This document shows positions 49,274 through 60,356 of a stretch of DNA of 64,000 bases, in pieces. Positions within the stretch are counted from its first letter, which is position 1, and every line of letters starts with the position of its first letter. A program made the position numbers and the translations under genes. Where the stretch lies: the NCBI RefSeq assembly GCF_900117455.1, contig NZ_FPHO01000003.1:186001-250000 (forward strand). Reading direction: 5' to 3'. Origin of the DNA: Hyphomicrobium sp. CS1GBMeth3 (GTDB lineage: Bacteria > Pseudomonadota > Alphaproteobacteria > Rhizobiales > Hyphomicrobiaceae). The notes under the pieces were generated by a model that saw only the letters and a program-made list of their open reading frames with translations, was not told where the DNA came from and did not search any database.

Positions 49274-51495
49274 GTCGCGGCGGAACCTTCGGCTTTAAGA
49301 ACCGTGTCGATGTAGTGAGCCAAATTTTCCAGATGTTGGGTCAGGGTTTCGTTATCTTTAAGGCGCTGTGCCTGAATCCGGACCCGCTCGTTGAGGCTTT
49401 GTGTCGCCTGCTGCGGGTCGACTGGACGCAGCGCCTGGTCATAGTCAGCCATCAGAAGCTCGAGCCGGCGTTTGAGCGCGTGCTGGATGTTGCGGCACGC
49501 CTCGAAAGACCACCGGATCGTCGTCGTGCTGAAGTGATGAAATGCATTTCCGGCAAGTTGCACAAGCTCGTCGGCAATCGGTGCGAACTCGGTTCGAATG
49601 AGCTGCTCGATCTTCGCACCCGAGGCTTCCAGCGAAGGCTGCCGGCTCCAGAAGACGCGCCATTTCGAGGTCTCGAGGTCGAGAACCAGCATGCGGCTCA
49701 ACGGCGCGATGGTCGGCGTCGGGATGGCAAGGCTGTCGCCGCGCGGATCGACAAGGTCCGGCTCCGGCACCAGCGAACGCATGAGCTTGTGCAGCTCGGG
49801 TACGACACGTGCGTGAAAAGATGTCAGCCGATGGGCGGCCTGCTCGAAGCCCGCGCGGAACTCGTTGGCGAGCGCACGGCGCAGCTCGACGCCCTCGTGC
49901 GTCCATACCCGCGGCGAGCGCCCGCGTGATAGCGTGTCAATCAAGACGTCCCGCTCGCGGCCGGCATGCAGATCGATCGTGGCCTGCAGCGAATTGCGAA
50001 GCCGCTCCTTCTCCTCCTGAATGATGCGCGCGAGCTGCGCCTCGATGCCCGCCGCCGACGCTTCGATGTTGGCAGCGACTGTCGCGAGAAGCTCCCGCTC
50101 CTGCCCGTAGATGGCGCGCTTCTGGTCGGCAGGCCGTGCCGTGCCCCGCGTCTCGTTGGCGGATGCGAGCAGAATCTGCAGCTCGCTGCGCGCTGCGCTC
50201 TCGCACGCCCGTGCCATCTCCGCGAACGAGCGCGTGATCTGACGCAACACATACGTCGGTTGCGCCGTGCCCATCAGCGTGTCGACCGCCTGGTTGACGG
50301 CCGGGAGACCCGACATCGCGAACATCGACTGGCGAAGCCGTTCGCAGACATCATCGGACTGCAGCGCCGCCGCGCCGAGCTCGCCAGGCTGCAGGAGGCC
50401 CGCCCTCAAAAGATAATTCGAGGACTTGCGGCGCAGGATACGCGCGGCAGCCTCCTGATCGAAGGACAGCGCCTGGTTGGCCCACCATGCGCTGCCATAG
50501 ACGACCGGAATGTTCGAGCCGGGAAACTCCATCGCCAGCTTCTCGCGCACGTACGAGACGAGCTGCGGCAGCTCGCTATCGATATCGGCGAGATCGTCGA
50601 TGCGGTTGATCAGGACGACGATGCGATCCTTGTTGAGACCCCGCATGATGCGAAGCAGCGCCACATCGTTCTCGGACAGCGGCTGGCGGGCCGTCAGCAC
50701 GACGATGTAGACGTCGGCCGATCCGAGACTGCGGCGTGTGATCTCGTCGCGGATCAGGAACGGATCATTGGTGCCCGGCGTGTCGATGACCGTGCACGGG
50801 AAATCGAACGGGCCCTGTTGGCAGTAGATGTCCGCCGCCTTGGTGATGTCGGAGTACTTGCCGATGGCCGGCGAGCCCGAGAAGTCGCCCGAGCAGACGT
50901 AATGCTCGAGCGTCCCAGCTTCGAGGTTGACGAAGTAGTGCGCCTGCCCGAGCAGCGTCTCGAACTCGTCGCCGAGTCGCTCCTTGGCCCGTATGCGCAG
51001 CATCTCGGCGTGCCGTTGTAAAAGCTCGGGCTCGAAATCAGGCACCAGACGCTCGGTCAGCTCGCGGACCTTGCCGCCCCCCTCGGCGAGCTGATCCCAC
51101 TCGGTTCGCTGCAAAAACGTGAAAACGGCCGCATATCCCCCCGGCGCAGGCTGGCCGAAGTGCAGGCTCGTGACCGCCGTCGTCCAAGGGGTAACGCTCG
51201 TCGGCAGAAAGCGCGGGTTGCGCACGAGCGCATTGATGAAAGAGCTTTTTCCGGATTTGATCTGCCCGACAACGGCGACGCGGCACTCGAGCTGGCGAAG
51301 ATTCTGTAGCGCGTCCCCGATCATGGGGCGCGAGGTGGGCTCGACGAGCCCGGCCAGCACGTCGCCACAGCTCAGGAGCTGTTTACGCAAGCCCTCGAGC
51401 CGGGCCCCGATGCGTCCCGACGCGTAGACATCCTCCCCCGTCCTGCTCGCGTGCACGCGTTCAGAGCCTCCAGGCCATCGCGTTGTCTCAGCCAC
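49270..51495 (-). CDS. Dynamin-like GTPase A (large partner)
   Basis: A 741-residue bacterial dynamin-like protein. The GTPase domain has P-loop GQIKSGKSS (77-85), switch I TSVTPWTTAVTSL, G3 DTPG (238-241) and G4 NRID (297-300). From about residue 400 the protein is helical with long coiled coils (LATVAANIEASAAGIEAQLA), as in bacterial dynamin stalks; a paddle-like hydrophobic tip is not obvious. Bacterial dynamins remodel or repair membranes, and some protect against phage or antibiotics. The pair A-B with a Sel1-like membrane protein upstream suggests a three-gene unit. Confidence 0.85.
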   Translation of the reverse strand: MAETTRWPGGSERVHASRTGEDVYASGRIGARLEGLRKQLLSCGDVLAGLVEPTSRPMIGDALQNLRQLECRVAVVGQIKSGKSSFINALVRNPRFLPTSVTPWTTAVTSLHFGQPAPGGYAAVFTFLQRTEWDQLAEGGGKVRELTERLVPDFEPELLQRHAEMLRIRAKERLGDEFETLLGQAHYFVNLEAGTLEHYVCSGDFSGSPAIGKYSDITKAADIYCQQGPFDFPCTVIDTPGTNDPFLIRDEITRRSLGSADVYIVVLTARQPLSENDVALLRIMRGLNKDRIVVLINRIDDLADIDSELPQLVSYVREKLAMEFPGSNIPVVYGSAWWANQALSFDQEAAARILRRKSSNYLLRAGLLQPGELGAAALQSDDVCERLRQSMFAMSGLPAVNQAVDTLMGTAQPTYVLRQITRSFAEMARACESAARSELQILLASANETRGTARPADQKRAIYGQERELLATVAANIEASAAGIEAQLARIIQEEKERLRNSLQATIDLHAGRERDVLIDTLSRGRSPRVWTHEGVELRRALANEFRAGFEQAAHRLTSFHARVVPELHKLMRSLVPEPDLVDPRGDSLAIPTPTIAPLSRMLVLDLETSKWRVFWSRQPSLEASGAKIEQLIRTEFAPIADELVQLAGNAFHHFSTTTIRWSFEACRNIQHALKRRLELLMADYDQALRPVDPQQATQSLNERVRIQAQRLKDNETLTQHLENLAHYIDTVLKAEGSAAT

Positions 51496-51577
51496 CCCAA
51501 CGCAAAATCACGAAAGACGTGGCCGAAACGTGTCCGAACGTCCCGATCTCATCGGCATGTCGTCGCAAGGGCCGGCT

Positions 51578-52261
51578 TTATTGGCCGTCCGAATTGGAGA
51601 TATACCCGGCTGCTTCGCGCGTGCCGAGGGCCAGCGCGCGCTCGTACCAGGCTTTTGCAAGGGCAGGGTTAGTCTGACTGTCCGCATAACGCAATGTTTC
51701 GGACTGGGAGGGGTCGTAGCTGCGCCCGAGCCGCAGCGCCGCCGGGCCCGAGCCGAGCTCCGCAGCCTGGGCGAGAAGGGCGCGGGCCAAGGGCACGTCC
51801 CCGTCCCGAAGAAGTTGCTCGGCCCGCCGTATAAGGGCGTCGATGGCGTCGTTTGACTGGCGTGGCGCCGTGCCGCCCGGGACAGCGGGAGGGGCGTAGT
51901 CGAGCTTACTCGGCACGACACGCTCCGAAGCCGGCGGCGAGCCTGCGCCCCGGCCACCCGGCCCATCCTGGGCGGACATGACCATATAGACCGTAACCGT
52001 CGAGACGACGGCCGCGATGAGCGCCGCAAGGAAAATCGGGGCGCTTGGCCCCTTCTTGACGCCCTGCGCAGCGACGGAGGTAGCAACCTCCGTCTCCTCG
52101 TCGCCATGAACAGGCGCGCCCCGCAACGCGCCCACATATCCGCGCTGCTCGGCTTCTGGCTGCTCGGCGTTCTTTGTGAGCCCCTTGCTTCCGTCGAGGC
52201 CATCGAGCCGGCGGAGCAATCGCTTCAGATCATCCATTTTAGGTTCGACAGTGCGTGCCAT
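51578..52261 (-). CDS. Single-pass membrane protein with Sel1-like repeats
   Basis: A 227-residue protein. Start at 52261 (MARTVEPKMDDLKRLLRRLD). The N-terminal 70 residues are charged and cytoplasmic, one membrane helix lies at about 74-96 (APIFLAALIAAVVSTVTVYM), then a Pro/Gly-rich linker and a C-terminal helical-repeat block (AIDALIRRAEQLLRDGDVPL, AKAWYERALALGTREAAGYI) of the TPR/Sel1 type. It precedes the dynamin pair by 82 bases on the same strand and may anchor or recruit it. Function unproven. Confidence 0.75.
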   Translation of the reverse strand: MARTVEPKMDDLKRLLRRLDGLDGSKGLTKNAEQPEAEQRGYVGALRGAPVHGDEETEVATSVAAQGVKKGPSAPIFLAALIAAVVSTVTVYMVMSAQDGPGGRGAGSPPASERVVPSKLDYAPPAVPGGTAPRQSNDAIDALIRRAEQLLRDGDVPLARALLAQAAELGSGPAALRLGRSYDPSQSETLRYADSQTNPALAKAWYERALALGTREAAGYISNSDGQ

Positions 52262-52504
52262 CTGCGGCCACCCCAACAGGCTTCCACACGCAAGCGATTG
52301 ATACCCCGAAACTCTCCAATCGCGGCCCACTACCCCCGCACAAGATTAATTCACACTAGAATGGTTCGTAGAACAGCAATGTCGATGCGACAAGTATGTT
52401 TGATGACGGACATTTAAGCATCACGATTAAAGCTGCGGCAGAACTTGCTGTTCCGAGCCCAAGCAGAGCAGGTAACAGAGGAAATGGGCATCTAGTCGGC
52501 GATC

Positions 52505-52521
52505 CGGCACATGGATTGCTT
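52505..52521 (+). promoter_or_regulatory. Sigma-54 promoter of amtB
   Basis: CGGCACATGGATTGCTT has the -24 GG (52506-52507) and -12 GC (52518-52519) with exactly 10 bases between, and TTGC at -12. It lies 85 bases before the amtB ATG. Nitrogen-regulated amtB genes are often sigma-54 dependent. Apart from this, 52262-52605 shows only promoter-like DNA for the two divergent operons. Confidence 0.75.
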
Positions 52522-52605
52522 CACTGCACATCTGTATAGGGAAGAAAGCGACGGCAGAACCTTAGGGCAAACCTAGCCGGGGCGTCGGATCAGGAGCACA
52601 ACACC

Positions 52606-54051
52606 ATGACGATAGGACGAGCCGCCGGACTGGCTGCGCTGCTGATCGCGACCACGTGGGCCGCCCCGGCCGCCGCGGCTGTCGAGAAGGCGGACACGGC
52701 CTTCCTGATGGTCTCGACCGTGCTCGTGCTGCTGATGACCGTTCCCGGGCTGGCGCTGTTCTACTGCGGGCTCGTGCGCACCAAGAACGTGCTTGCAACC
52801 CTGATGCAGGTCTACGCCACAGTCTGCCTCATCTGCATCATCTGGGTGCTTTACGGCTACAGCCTCTCCTTCACCGGCGACCTGCGCACGGCACCCTTCG
52901 TGGGCGGCCTGTCGAAAGCGTTCCTTTCCGGCGTCACACCCGAATCCCTGGCGTCGACGTTTTCTCACGGCGTCCAGATTCCGGAGTACGCTTTCATCTG
53001 GTTTCAGATGACGTTCGCCGCCATCACACCGGCACTGATCGTCGGCGCATTTGCCGAGCGCATCAAATTCTCCGCACTGCTGCTCTTCATGGCGTTGTGG
53101 GTGACCATCGTCTATTGCCCGATCGCGCACATGGTCTGGTACTGGCCGGGGCCGGACGCCGTGAGCGAGGCAGCCCGCGCCGCAGCCGCCGCCACAGGCG
53201 ACGCCAAGGCAGCCGCCGACGGCTATCTCACAAGCCTGCTTGCAACCTCAGGCCTCATCAACCAGTGGGGCGCACTCGACTTCGCGGGCGGCACCGTCGT
53301 GCATGCGAACGCCGGAATGGCAGGCCTCGTCGGCGCGCTGATGCTCGGCCCCCGCTCCGGGTACGGACGCGAGCCGATGCCGCCGCACTCGCTGACGCTG
53401 GCTATGGTCGGTGCAGCCCTGCTCTGGGTCGGCTGGTTCGGCTTCAACTGCGGCTCGAACCTTGAGGCCAACGGCGCCGCCGCGTTGGCCATGGGCAACA
53501 CCTTCGTCGCTACCGCAACGGCTGCCCTGTCCTGGGCCTTCGTCGAATGGGCGATCAAGGGCAAACCGACCTCGCTCGGCCTGATCACCGGCATGGTCAT
53601 CGGTCTTGTCGCGGTGACACCCGCGGCCGGCTTTGCCGGCCCCATGGGCGCCATTGCGCTCGGCTTCGTCGCCGGCTTCGTCGGCTACGGTGCCTGTACG
53701 TGGATAAAGAGCCGGTTCGGCTACGACGACTCGCTTGATGTATTCGGCGTGCATTGCGTGGGCGGCGTTCTTGGCGCGCTGGCCACGGGCCTGCTGGTCG
53801 ACCCTCGGTTCGGCGGAACCGGTGTTCCCGATTACCTCTCCCAGCCGGGCACCATCCAGATCGGCTACGACATGGCCGCCCAGATGACGGCCCAGGTCAA
53901 AGCCGTCGCGCTGACGCTCGTGTGGTCGGGCGTGCTGTCGCTGATCCTGTTCAAGTTTGTCGATCTGGTGATCGGCCTGCGTCCGCCGAAGGACAAGGAG
54001 CGCGCCGGGCTGGATCTCAGCGAACACGGCGAGCGCGGCTACCATTTCTGA
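52606..54051 (+). CDS. amtB: Ammonium transporter AmtB
   Basis: A 481-residue Amt/Mep channel with a signal peptide (GLAALLIATTWAAPAAAA) and eleven membrane helices. The twin pore His residues are in VVHANAGMAGLVGA and VFGVHCVGGVLGAL; Phe-gate and Trp residues appear in YAFIWFQMTFAAITPALI. The C-terminal tail ends HGERGYHF, the P-II-binding tail. It moves ammonium into the cell. No glnK gene adjoins it, which is uncommon. Confidence 0.96.
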   Translation: MTIGRAAGLAALLIATTWAAPAAAAVEKADTAFLMVSTVLVLLMTVPGLALFYCGLVRTKNVLATLMQVYATVCLICIIWVLYGYSLSFTGDLRTAPFVGGLSKAFLSGVTPESLASTFSHGVQIPEYAFIWFQMTFAAITPALIVGAFAERIKFSALLLFMALWVTIVYCPIAHMVWYWPGPDAVSEAARAAAAATGDAKAAADGYLTSLLATSGLINQWGALDFAGGTVVHANAGMAGLVGALMLGPRSGYGREPMPPHSLTLAMVGAALLWVGWFGFNCGSNLEANGAAALAMGNTFVATATAALSWAFVEWAIKGKPTSLGLITGMVIGLVAVTPAAGFAGPMGAIALGFVAGFVGYGACTWIKSRFGYDDSLDVFGVHCVGGVLGALATGLLVDPRFGGTGVPDYLSQPGTIQIGYDMAAQMTAQVKAVALTLVWSGVLSLILFKFVDLVIGLRPPKDKERAGLDLSEHGERGYHF

Positions 54052-54087
54052 CGGGGGCCGCGACGCAAGCGCAGCAAACCCAGATCC

Positions 54088-54369
54088 TCAATGGCCGGAT
54101 CGATCGCTCGGCGTGCGTTTCGAGGATGCGGTGGAGCGCGCCACATCCGGCAGAACACCAGCCCCCACAGCGCGCTGGAACTGCCGCACGGACTGCCGCC
54201 GAAGCGACGTGCAATCGTCGACCCCTGTAGCCGCAATATCGAACATGAGGCTTCCGAGCTCCTCCCGCAGGGGCCGGCTCCGGCTGTTGGGCCTGAGGCC
54301 AAGGTCGGCACAGGCGAGGTCGAAGGCCCGCTTGATCTCGCGAATTTCGTCATTCGTGTAGAATGGCAT
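54088..54369 (-). CDS. Small conserved-looking hypothetical protein
   Basis: A 93-residue protein with start at 54369 (MPFYTNDEIREIKRAFDLAC). The central REELGSLMFDIAATGVDDCT and LRRQSVRQFQRAV stretches look like real protein. Convergent with amtB (36-base gap). I do not recognise the family; the basic tail (SSKRTPSDRSGH) is disordered. The frame runs on to 54450 but the shorter start is the more natural. Confidence 0.6.
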   Translation of the reverse strand: MPFYTNDEIREIKRAFDLACADLGLRPNSRSRPLREELGSLMFDIAATGVDDCTSLRRQSVRQFQRAVGAGVLPDVARSTASSKRTPSDRSGH

Positions 54370-54695
54370 GCGAATTACCGCCGATTCTTGAGATGCGTCT
54401 GCAGGAGATATCCTCAAATATCTACCACACAGACAAAAATCTACGTCCACGCTCCACTAAGCTATAGAAAAATCTAATTTCTTCAGAGCACTGCCATGTG
54501 TCAGTCAGATGAAGGGGGCCGGGTTTCCAGGTTTCCTGTGTACGCGCGAGCCGCGCCGCCAACGGCACCACATATCGGCCATCTCGGTCGCCTACGCGGG
54601 GTGCGGGCCCTGGCCGGGCGCGCTATTCGCCGCGAATCGCGCACTCCTGCCGGGCACGCCTGCTTTCAGAATCACAAGAACCAGTATCCCGTAAG
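54370..54695. other. Intergenic region without recognised feature
   Basis: About 325 bases between the divergent genes at 54369 and 54696. It should carry both promoters. No tRNA, hairpin, repeat or EcfG/sigma-54 match was seen. Confidence 0.55.
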
Positions 54696-55091
54696 ATGCG
54701 CCTGTCGACGTCCGCGAACATGACCCCTCACGGATGCGGCCGCAAGCTCGCAGCCGCAGTTTTGCTCGGCGCCGCGCTTGCGGCCGGTGGCGAGGCTCCG
54801 GCACAGCCGAAGCAGCAGCCGGCCGCCCCGGAGTGCCTGAATGTCGCGCAGTCGTCTGCGGCAACGTATGTGATCTCGAATACCGTTTGCCCGGATGAAA
54901 GCGTGCTCGCATCGATCGAGCTTGCGAACGGACGCGATCTTGCGCGATGTTTCGTCAAGAAAATCCGCACCCAGATCTCGATCGCGAGCGAGGGGGCGGC
55001 GCCCGTGATCAACTATCAGTGCATCGAGGGCGCTACCGGCTGTTCCGTCGAGATCGTGCGTGACATGTTTCCCGAATGCCACGCCGGCTAA
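54696..55091 (+). CDS. Small exported Cys-rich protein
   Basis: A 131-residue protein with a signal peptide (KLAAAVLLGAALAAGGEAPA). The mature part holds six Cys (PECLNV, TVCPDES, ARCFVKK, YQCIEG, TGCSVE, PECHAG), suggesting three disulfides in the periplasm. ATG at 54696 or 54720 are both possible; the second gives a more compact signal peptide. It is followed by the SPOR gene after 3 bases, so they form an operon. Family not recognised. Confidence 0.7.
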   Translation: MRLSTSANMTPHGCGRKLAAAVLLGAALAAGGEAPAQPKQQPAAPECLNVAQSSAATYVISNTVCPDESVLASIELANGRDLARCFVKKIRTQISIASEGAAPVINYQCIEGATGCSVEIVRDMFPECHAG

Positions 55092-55094
55092 GGC

Positions 55095-56270
55095 ATGGCT
55101 CGGAAGGGCTCCGACACGATGGCCGCATACGACCGTGATGCAACGCTAGAGCGCAAGCAGATCCGCGAGATCTCGCGCAATGTTGCGCGCCGTCTGCACC
55201 AGATCCTGGATCGCGCCCACTACGTTCCGGCCGCCCTCCGCCCCGAGGTCGATTCGACCGTCCACGTCATCACTGGCATCCAGCGCGACGTCGAGCAGAT
55301 CATGTCCAGCCTGCCGCCGGACGAAGCACTCGATTTCGCCATTCTGACCCACATCATGGGCGGCCAACGCCACGCCCTGGACCTGCTCGAGATTCTCGAG
55401 GAGAAACTGGCGGGCCCCCGCAACGCCTATCAGCGTGACTCGCAGCGCGTGCACCAGGCGCTGCTGGCAGTCTCGCGTGAGATCGAGCAAGACGCGCTGC
55501 GCTATGCCGGCGAGCCGGCGCGTCCACGAGCGGCGGCGCCGTCTCCGGCGGGCTACGCGTTTGCCCCCCCAGCCGCAGCCGGTCAGGCCTACCCGCAGCC
55601 TCCGCCGCCGGCCTACGGAAGCGCACCAGCCACTGCGCCCCGTCCATCCGCGCCAAAGAGCCCCCCTGCCTCAAAGAACCTGCCTGTCCCCAAGAGCTCG
55701 CCGGCCCCCGCGCCCGCCAGAAAAACCAAACAGCCGTCGCTGCAACCGGCCGACATCGTTGCGCGGCTCCGCACCGCGGCCCTCGCTGGTGTCACCAAGC
55801 CCGTGCCCGTGGCGCTCGCCGCGCTCGCCGTCGGCGCAGGATTGGTTGTCGCCGCTCAAAGCCTGACGGGGGACAACCTCTCCGAGCAGCGGGCCACCAG
55901 CACAGAGGCAACGGAGACGAAGCGCGACGGCCGCTTGGCGAGCACCGAAATGGGGCCCATGCGCACCGCCGGCGAAACCGTCATCGCCGCCGCACCGGCC
56001 GCCATGGAGCAACCCTATCTCGTGGTTCTGTCCACGCGGCGCAGCACAGAGGAGCTGCAGCAGGACTATCGCAGCTTCAAGGGCGCCTACCCGAACCTTC
56101 TCGGCAACGCCAAGGCCCGCGTCGATCGCGTGCAGGGGCAGGACCGCCAGACCTGGTACCGGCTCTCTCTCATTCCGCCGCGCACGCACGACGACGCAAA
56201 GACGCTCTGCAACGACCTCAGGAGTGCCGGCCTGACCGGCTGCTGGATCAGACCCGTCCCTGTACAGTAA
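55095..56270 (+). CDS. SPOR-domain protein with Pro-rich linker
   Basis: A 391-residue protein. Residues 15-135 are helical and charged ([40 protein letters not shown]). A Pro/Ala-rich linker (about 145-215), a hydrophobic stretch ([20 protein letters not shown], probable membrane helix near 240) and a C-terminal SPOR-like domain ([40 protein letters not shown]) follow. SPOR domains bind denuded septal peptidoglycan. The order implies a cytoplasmic N-terminus and a periplasmic SPOR domain, as in FtsN-like proteins. Confidence 0.78.
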   Translation: MARKGSDTMAAYDRDATLERKQIREISRNVARRLHQILDRAHYVPAALRPEVDSTVHVITGIQRDVEQIMSSLPPDEALDFAILTHIMGGQRHALDLLEILEEKLAGPRNAYQRDSQRVHQALLAVSREIEQDALRYAGEPARPRAAAPSPAGYAFAPPAAAGQAYPQPPPPAYGSAPATAPRPSAPKSPPASKNLPVPKSSPAPAPARKTKQPSLQPADIVARLRTAALAGVTKPVPVALAALAVGAGLVVAAQSLTGDNLSEQRATSTEATETKRDGRLASTEMGPMRTAGETVIAAAPAAMEQPYLVVLSTRRSTEELQQDYRSFKGAYPNLLGNAKARVDRVQGQDRQTWYRLSLIPPRTHDDAKTLCNDLRSAGLTGCWIRPVPVQ

Positions 56271-56353
56271 TGCTTCCGCGCTCCGCTTGCGGCTCCGGCG
56301 CGATGCGCCTATGTGGAGGCTCGCAGGCCCGGCCCCCGACACCGGAAGAGAGC

Positions 56354-58038
<1,685 letters not shown>

Positions 58039-58045
58039 GGCCGCA

Positions 58046-58699
58046 TCACCGCTGGCGCGAAAGTCCGGTTGCAAGATCGCTGGTCTTCGCGGTGCCCGTT
58101 AGCACCGCAACATACTGCACGGCGCCGTCCACCATGACGCCCGGATGCACGAAGTTTGCGAGCGCCCCCGCGATCAGCGCATCCATGCCGAGGCCGGCGC
58201 GCCCGATGACGAGCAGCGCCCGATCGCGTTTGTCGATCTCGGCGATTACGGCTTCCGCGTGCGCACTGCTTTTGACCTGCTCGAACTCCGGCGCAACCAT
58301 CGCCAGGCCGTAGCGCTGCCCCGCGAGCAGCGGCGCCAGCTCGAAACCTTGTTCGGCTGGTTTGCCGGCAAATTGCGCGGCCGCGGCGGCCCCCGGCCCC
58401 GGCTTGTGATGCACGACCACGAACGCGTTGTAGAGATCGAGGAAGCCAGGCCGCCCTGCCTTCTGAAGATCGGTCTCGATACGATCGCAGCCGCCGCGCC
58501 ACAGCTCGGCCTCGGGATCGTCCTCGCAGGTCATGCGCACGGAATAGGCCCGCGGCAGATCCATGCGCCCCTGCACGTCGGAAAGCCAGAAAGCGAACCA
58601 GATCCAGCCGCCCGCGAGCACAAGGACGAGCACGACCGGCCAGCGCCGCCGAACGAGGTCGACGGTCTCCATTGCGGATTGTGTGATGTAGGCGAGCAT
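58046..58699 (-). CDS. Single-pass membrane protein of unknown function
   Basis: A 217-residue protein from 58699 (MLAYITQSAMETVDLVRRRW) with one N-terminal helix (PVVLVLVLAGGWIWFAFWLS). The rest is soluble: two Cys (MTCEDDPEAELWRGGCDRIE), LYNAFVVVHHKPGPG and IDKRDRALLVIGRAGLGMDA. No family recognised. The start is uncertain (ATG at 58672 is the alternative). Convergent with the ABC permease, 7 bases apart. Confidence 0.65.
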   Translation of the reverse strand: MLAYITQSAMETVDLVRRRWPVVLVLVLAGGWIWFAFWLSDVQGRMDLPRAYSVRMTCEDDPEAELWRGGCDRIETDLQKAGRPGFLDLYNAFVVVHHKPGPGAAAAAQFAGKPAEQGFELAPLLAGQRYGLAMVAPEFEQVKSSAHAEAVIAEIDKRDRALLVIGRAGLGMDALIAGALANFVHPGVMVDGAVQYVAVLTGTAKTSDLATGLSRQR

Positions 58700-58750
58700 A
58701 GCGGAGCGGAGAATTCCACCGCGCCCGCCCGAAGACAAGCCCAAGAACGA

Positions 58751-58857
58751 GAGCCTGATCATTTGAGGCGCGAGCGTCTGGCCGAAGGCAAGCTCAAACA
58801 GTCTTTCCGGAGACGAGCCACAACGGAGGGCCCGCATCGAGACCGTGAATCAGACTC
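58751..58857. repeat. Intergenic inverted-repeat element, copy 2
   Basis: GAGCCTGATC (58751-58760) and AATCAGACTC (58848-58857) are the same ends as in the copy at 15721-15778, and GTGAATCAGACTC is shared exactly at the right end (58845-58857 and 15766-15778). The interior is longer (107 against 58 bases). Confidence 0.55.
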
Positions 58858-58869
58858 TCGAACAAAGAC

Positions 58870-60204
58870 TTAGGGCGCGAGCCCCGCCGACGGCGGCGGC
58901 GGCGCATCGGGATCGAACACGTCCGCCATCGCTACTGCACCGTCGCGGCGATAGATATCGGGGCGGAACGAAATGCGCCCATCCGCTTCGGCCCAGGCCG
59001 TGATGTAGGCGAAATAGACCGGCACCGGCCGCGTCAGGCGAAGGTCGACCGCCTGCCCGGAATCAACGACCGCCTGCACCTGCCCCGGGCTTTCCCAACC
59101 GGGCTCGGTACGCGCCAGCCACTCGACCAGCTGGAACACGTCCTGCACGCGCACGCAGCCGGCGCTGAACGCCCGCGCGCGCTGCCGGAAGAGATCCTTC
59201 ATCGGCGTGTCGTGCATGTAAACACCGTGCTCGTTCTGCATGTCGATGCGCACAAGCCCGAGCGCGTTCTGTGGTCCGGGATCCTGCTTGAGTTTGACGA
59301 CGCGCGAGTCGGCCTGCGACCAGTCAATGGCCGTCGGATCGATCTCGGGCCCGTTGAAATCGCCAGAAACAACACGGATACGCTCTTTCGCGAGATAGTC
59401 CGGCTCCTTCACGAGCCGCGGAAAGACGTCGAGCTTTGCAACGCTGTCTGGCACGCGCCAGAAGGGGAAGAAGTTCAGCGCCCGGATCGTGGTCTTCAGC
59501 GACGGCGTATCGCGTCCCTGACGCCCGACGATCACGCGATGGCGCAGCACCGTCTGATAGCGCTCGACAGCCTCGAGCTGGAACGCCGGCACGTTGACGA
59601 GAACGTAGCGCTCCTCGGGCGGCTGCTGCACCAGCTCGAGAATGCGCCCGTGGTTGAGCTTGAGCTGCGCGAGGCGCTCCTCGGCCGTCATCTTGAGCGC
59701 GGCGAGCGTCGGCTGATCGACGCGCCCGGTCGTGCGAAGGCCATTGTTCTCCTGATAGCGCACGACGGCCTGTTCGACATCTGAATCGAACGAGTAGCTG
59801 TTGGCGCTCGAAGAGCGCGAGAGCTCACCGCTCGCAATCAGCCGGCGGCGCAGTTGCGCAACGCGCTCGTCGTCGTCACCTGGGCGCAACATGCGATTGC
59901 CGGAGATGATCGGCCAGCCGCCGCTGTTCACGATGCGCTCGTAGCGCGCGATAGCCTTCTCCATGGCGGCGAGCATCTCGTCGCTGCGCCACGGGATTTC
60001 GTTGGGACGAAGATCGTTGAGCGAATCCTGCCGCGCGGGTGCCCGTTCCAGCGAGGCCTGCTTGCCGGTGTAGTCTGGGGAGCCAAAACCGGTAATGCCC
60101 TCCCACCAGTTCGCACCCTGCGCGACGGCGGAGTTCTGAGACACAGCAGCAGCCGCAACAAGCGCAAGGCCGACACCGCGAAAAAGCGTAGAGAACGAAG
60201 TCAC
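58870..60204 (-). CDS. L,D-transpeptidase, YcbB-like
   Basis: A 444-residue exported enzyme with a signal peptide (FRGVGLALVAAAAVSQNSAV). A peptidoglycan-binding region sits at about residues 105-175 (DDDERVAQLRRRLIASGELS, VVRYQENNGLRTTGRVDQPT). The YkuD catalytic domain follows: MQNEHGVYMHDTP, then RAFSAGCVRVQD with the nucleophilic Cys. It forms 3-3 cross-links in peptidoglycan or attaches lipoproteins. Size and order match YcbB. One stand-alone gene; no partner seen nearby. Confidence 0.92.
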   Translation of the reverse strand: MTSFSTLFRGVGLALVAAAAVSQNSAVAQGANWWEGITGFGSPDYTGKQASLERAPARQDSLNDLRPNEIPWRSDEMLAAMEKAIARYERIVNSGGWPIISGNRMLRPGDDDERVAQLRRRLIASGELSRSSSANSYSFDSDVEQAVVRYQENNGLRTTGRVDQPTLAALKMTAEERLAQLKLNHGRILELVQQPPEERYVLVNVPAFQLEAVERYQTVLRHRVIVGRQGRDTPSLKTTIRALNFFPFWRVPDSVAKLDVFPRLVKEPDYLAKERIRVVSGDFNGPEIDPTAIDWSQADSRVVKLKQDPGPQNALGLVRIDMQNEHGVYMHDTPMKDLFRQRARAFSAGCVRVQDVFQLVEWLARTEPGWESPGQVQAVVDSGQAVDLRLTRPVPVYFAYITAWAEADGRISFRPDIYRRDGAVAMADVFDPDAPPPPSAGLAP

Positions 60205-60356
60205 CGGTTATCCCATCCCTCTGGGGTGCGCAGGCCCACTGGGCGCCGAAGCGCGAGTCATGCCCGTTAGACGCGCACGATATGGCCAAACAAAGACTTA
60301 TTCGCAATGAGACGTGTGCAAGTCCTTGGAACGAACGGCAAACGTCGCCGTATCCC

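Noticed and set aside
52425..52460. GGAAC-N17-CTTT on the minus strand before the Sel1-dynamin operon
   Set aside because: The -10 element has a mismatch (CTTT), and it lies about 190 bases from the first gene; chance match.
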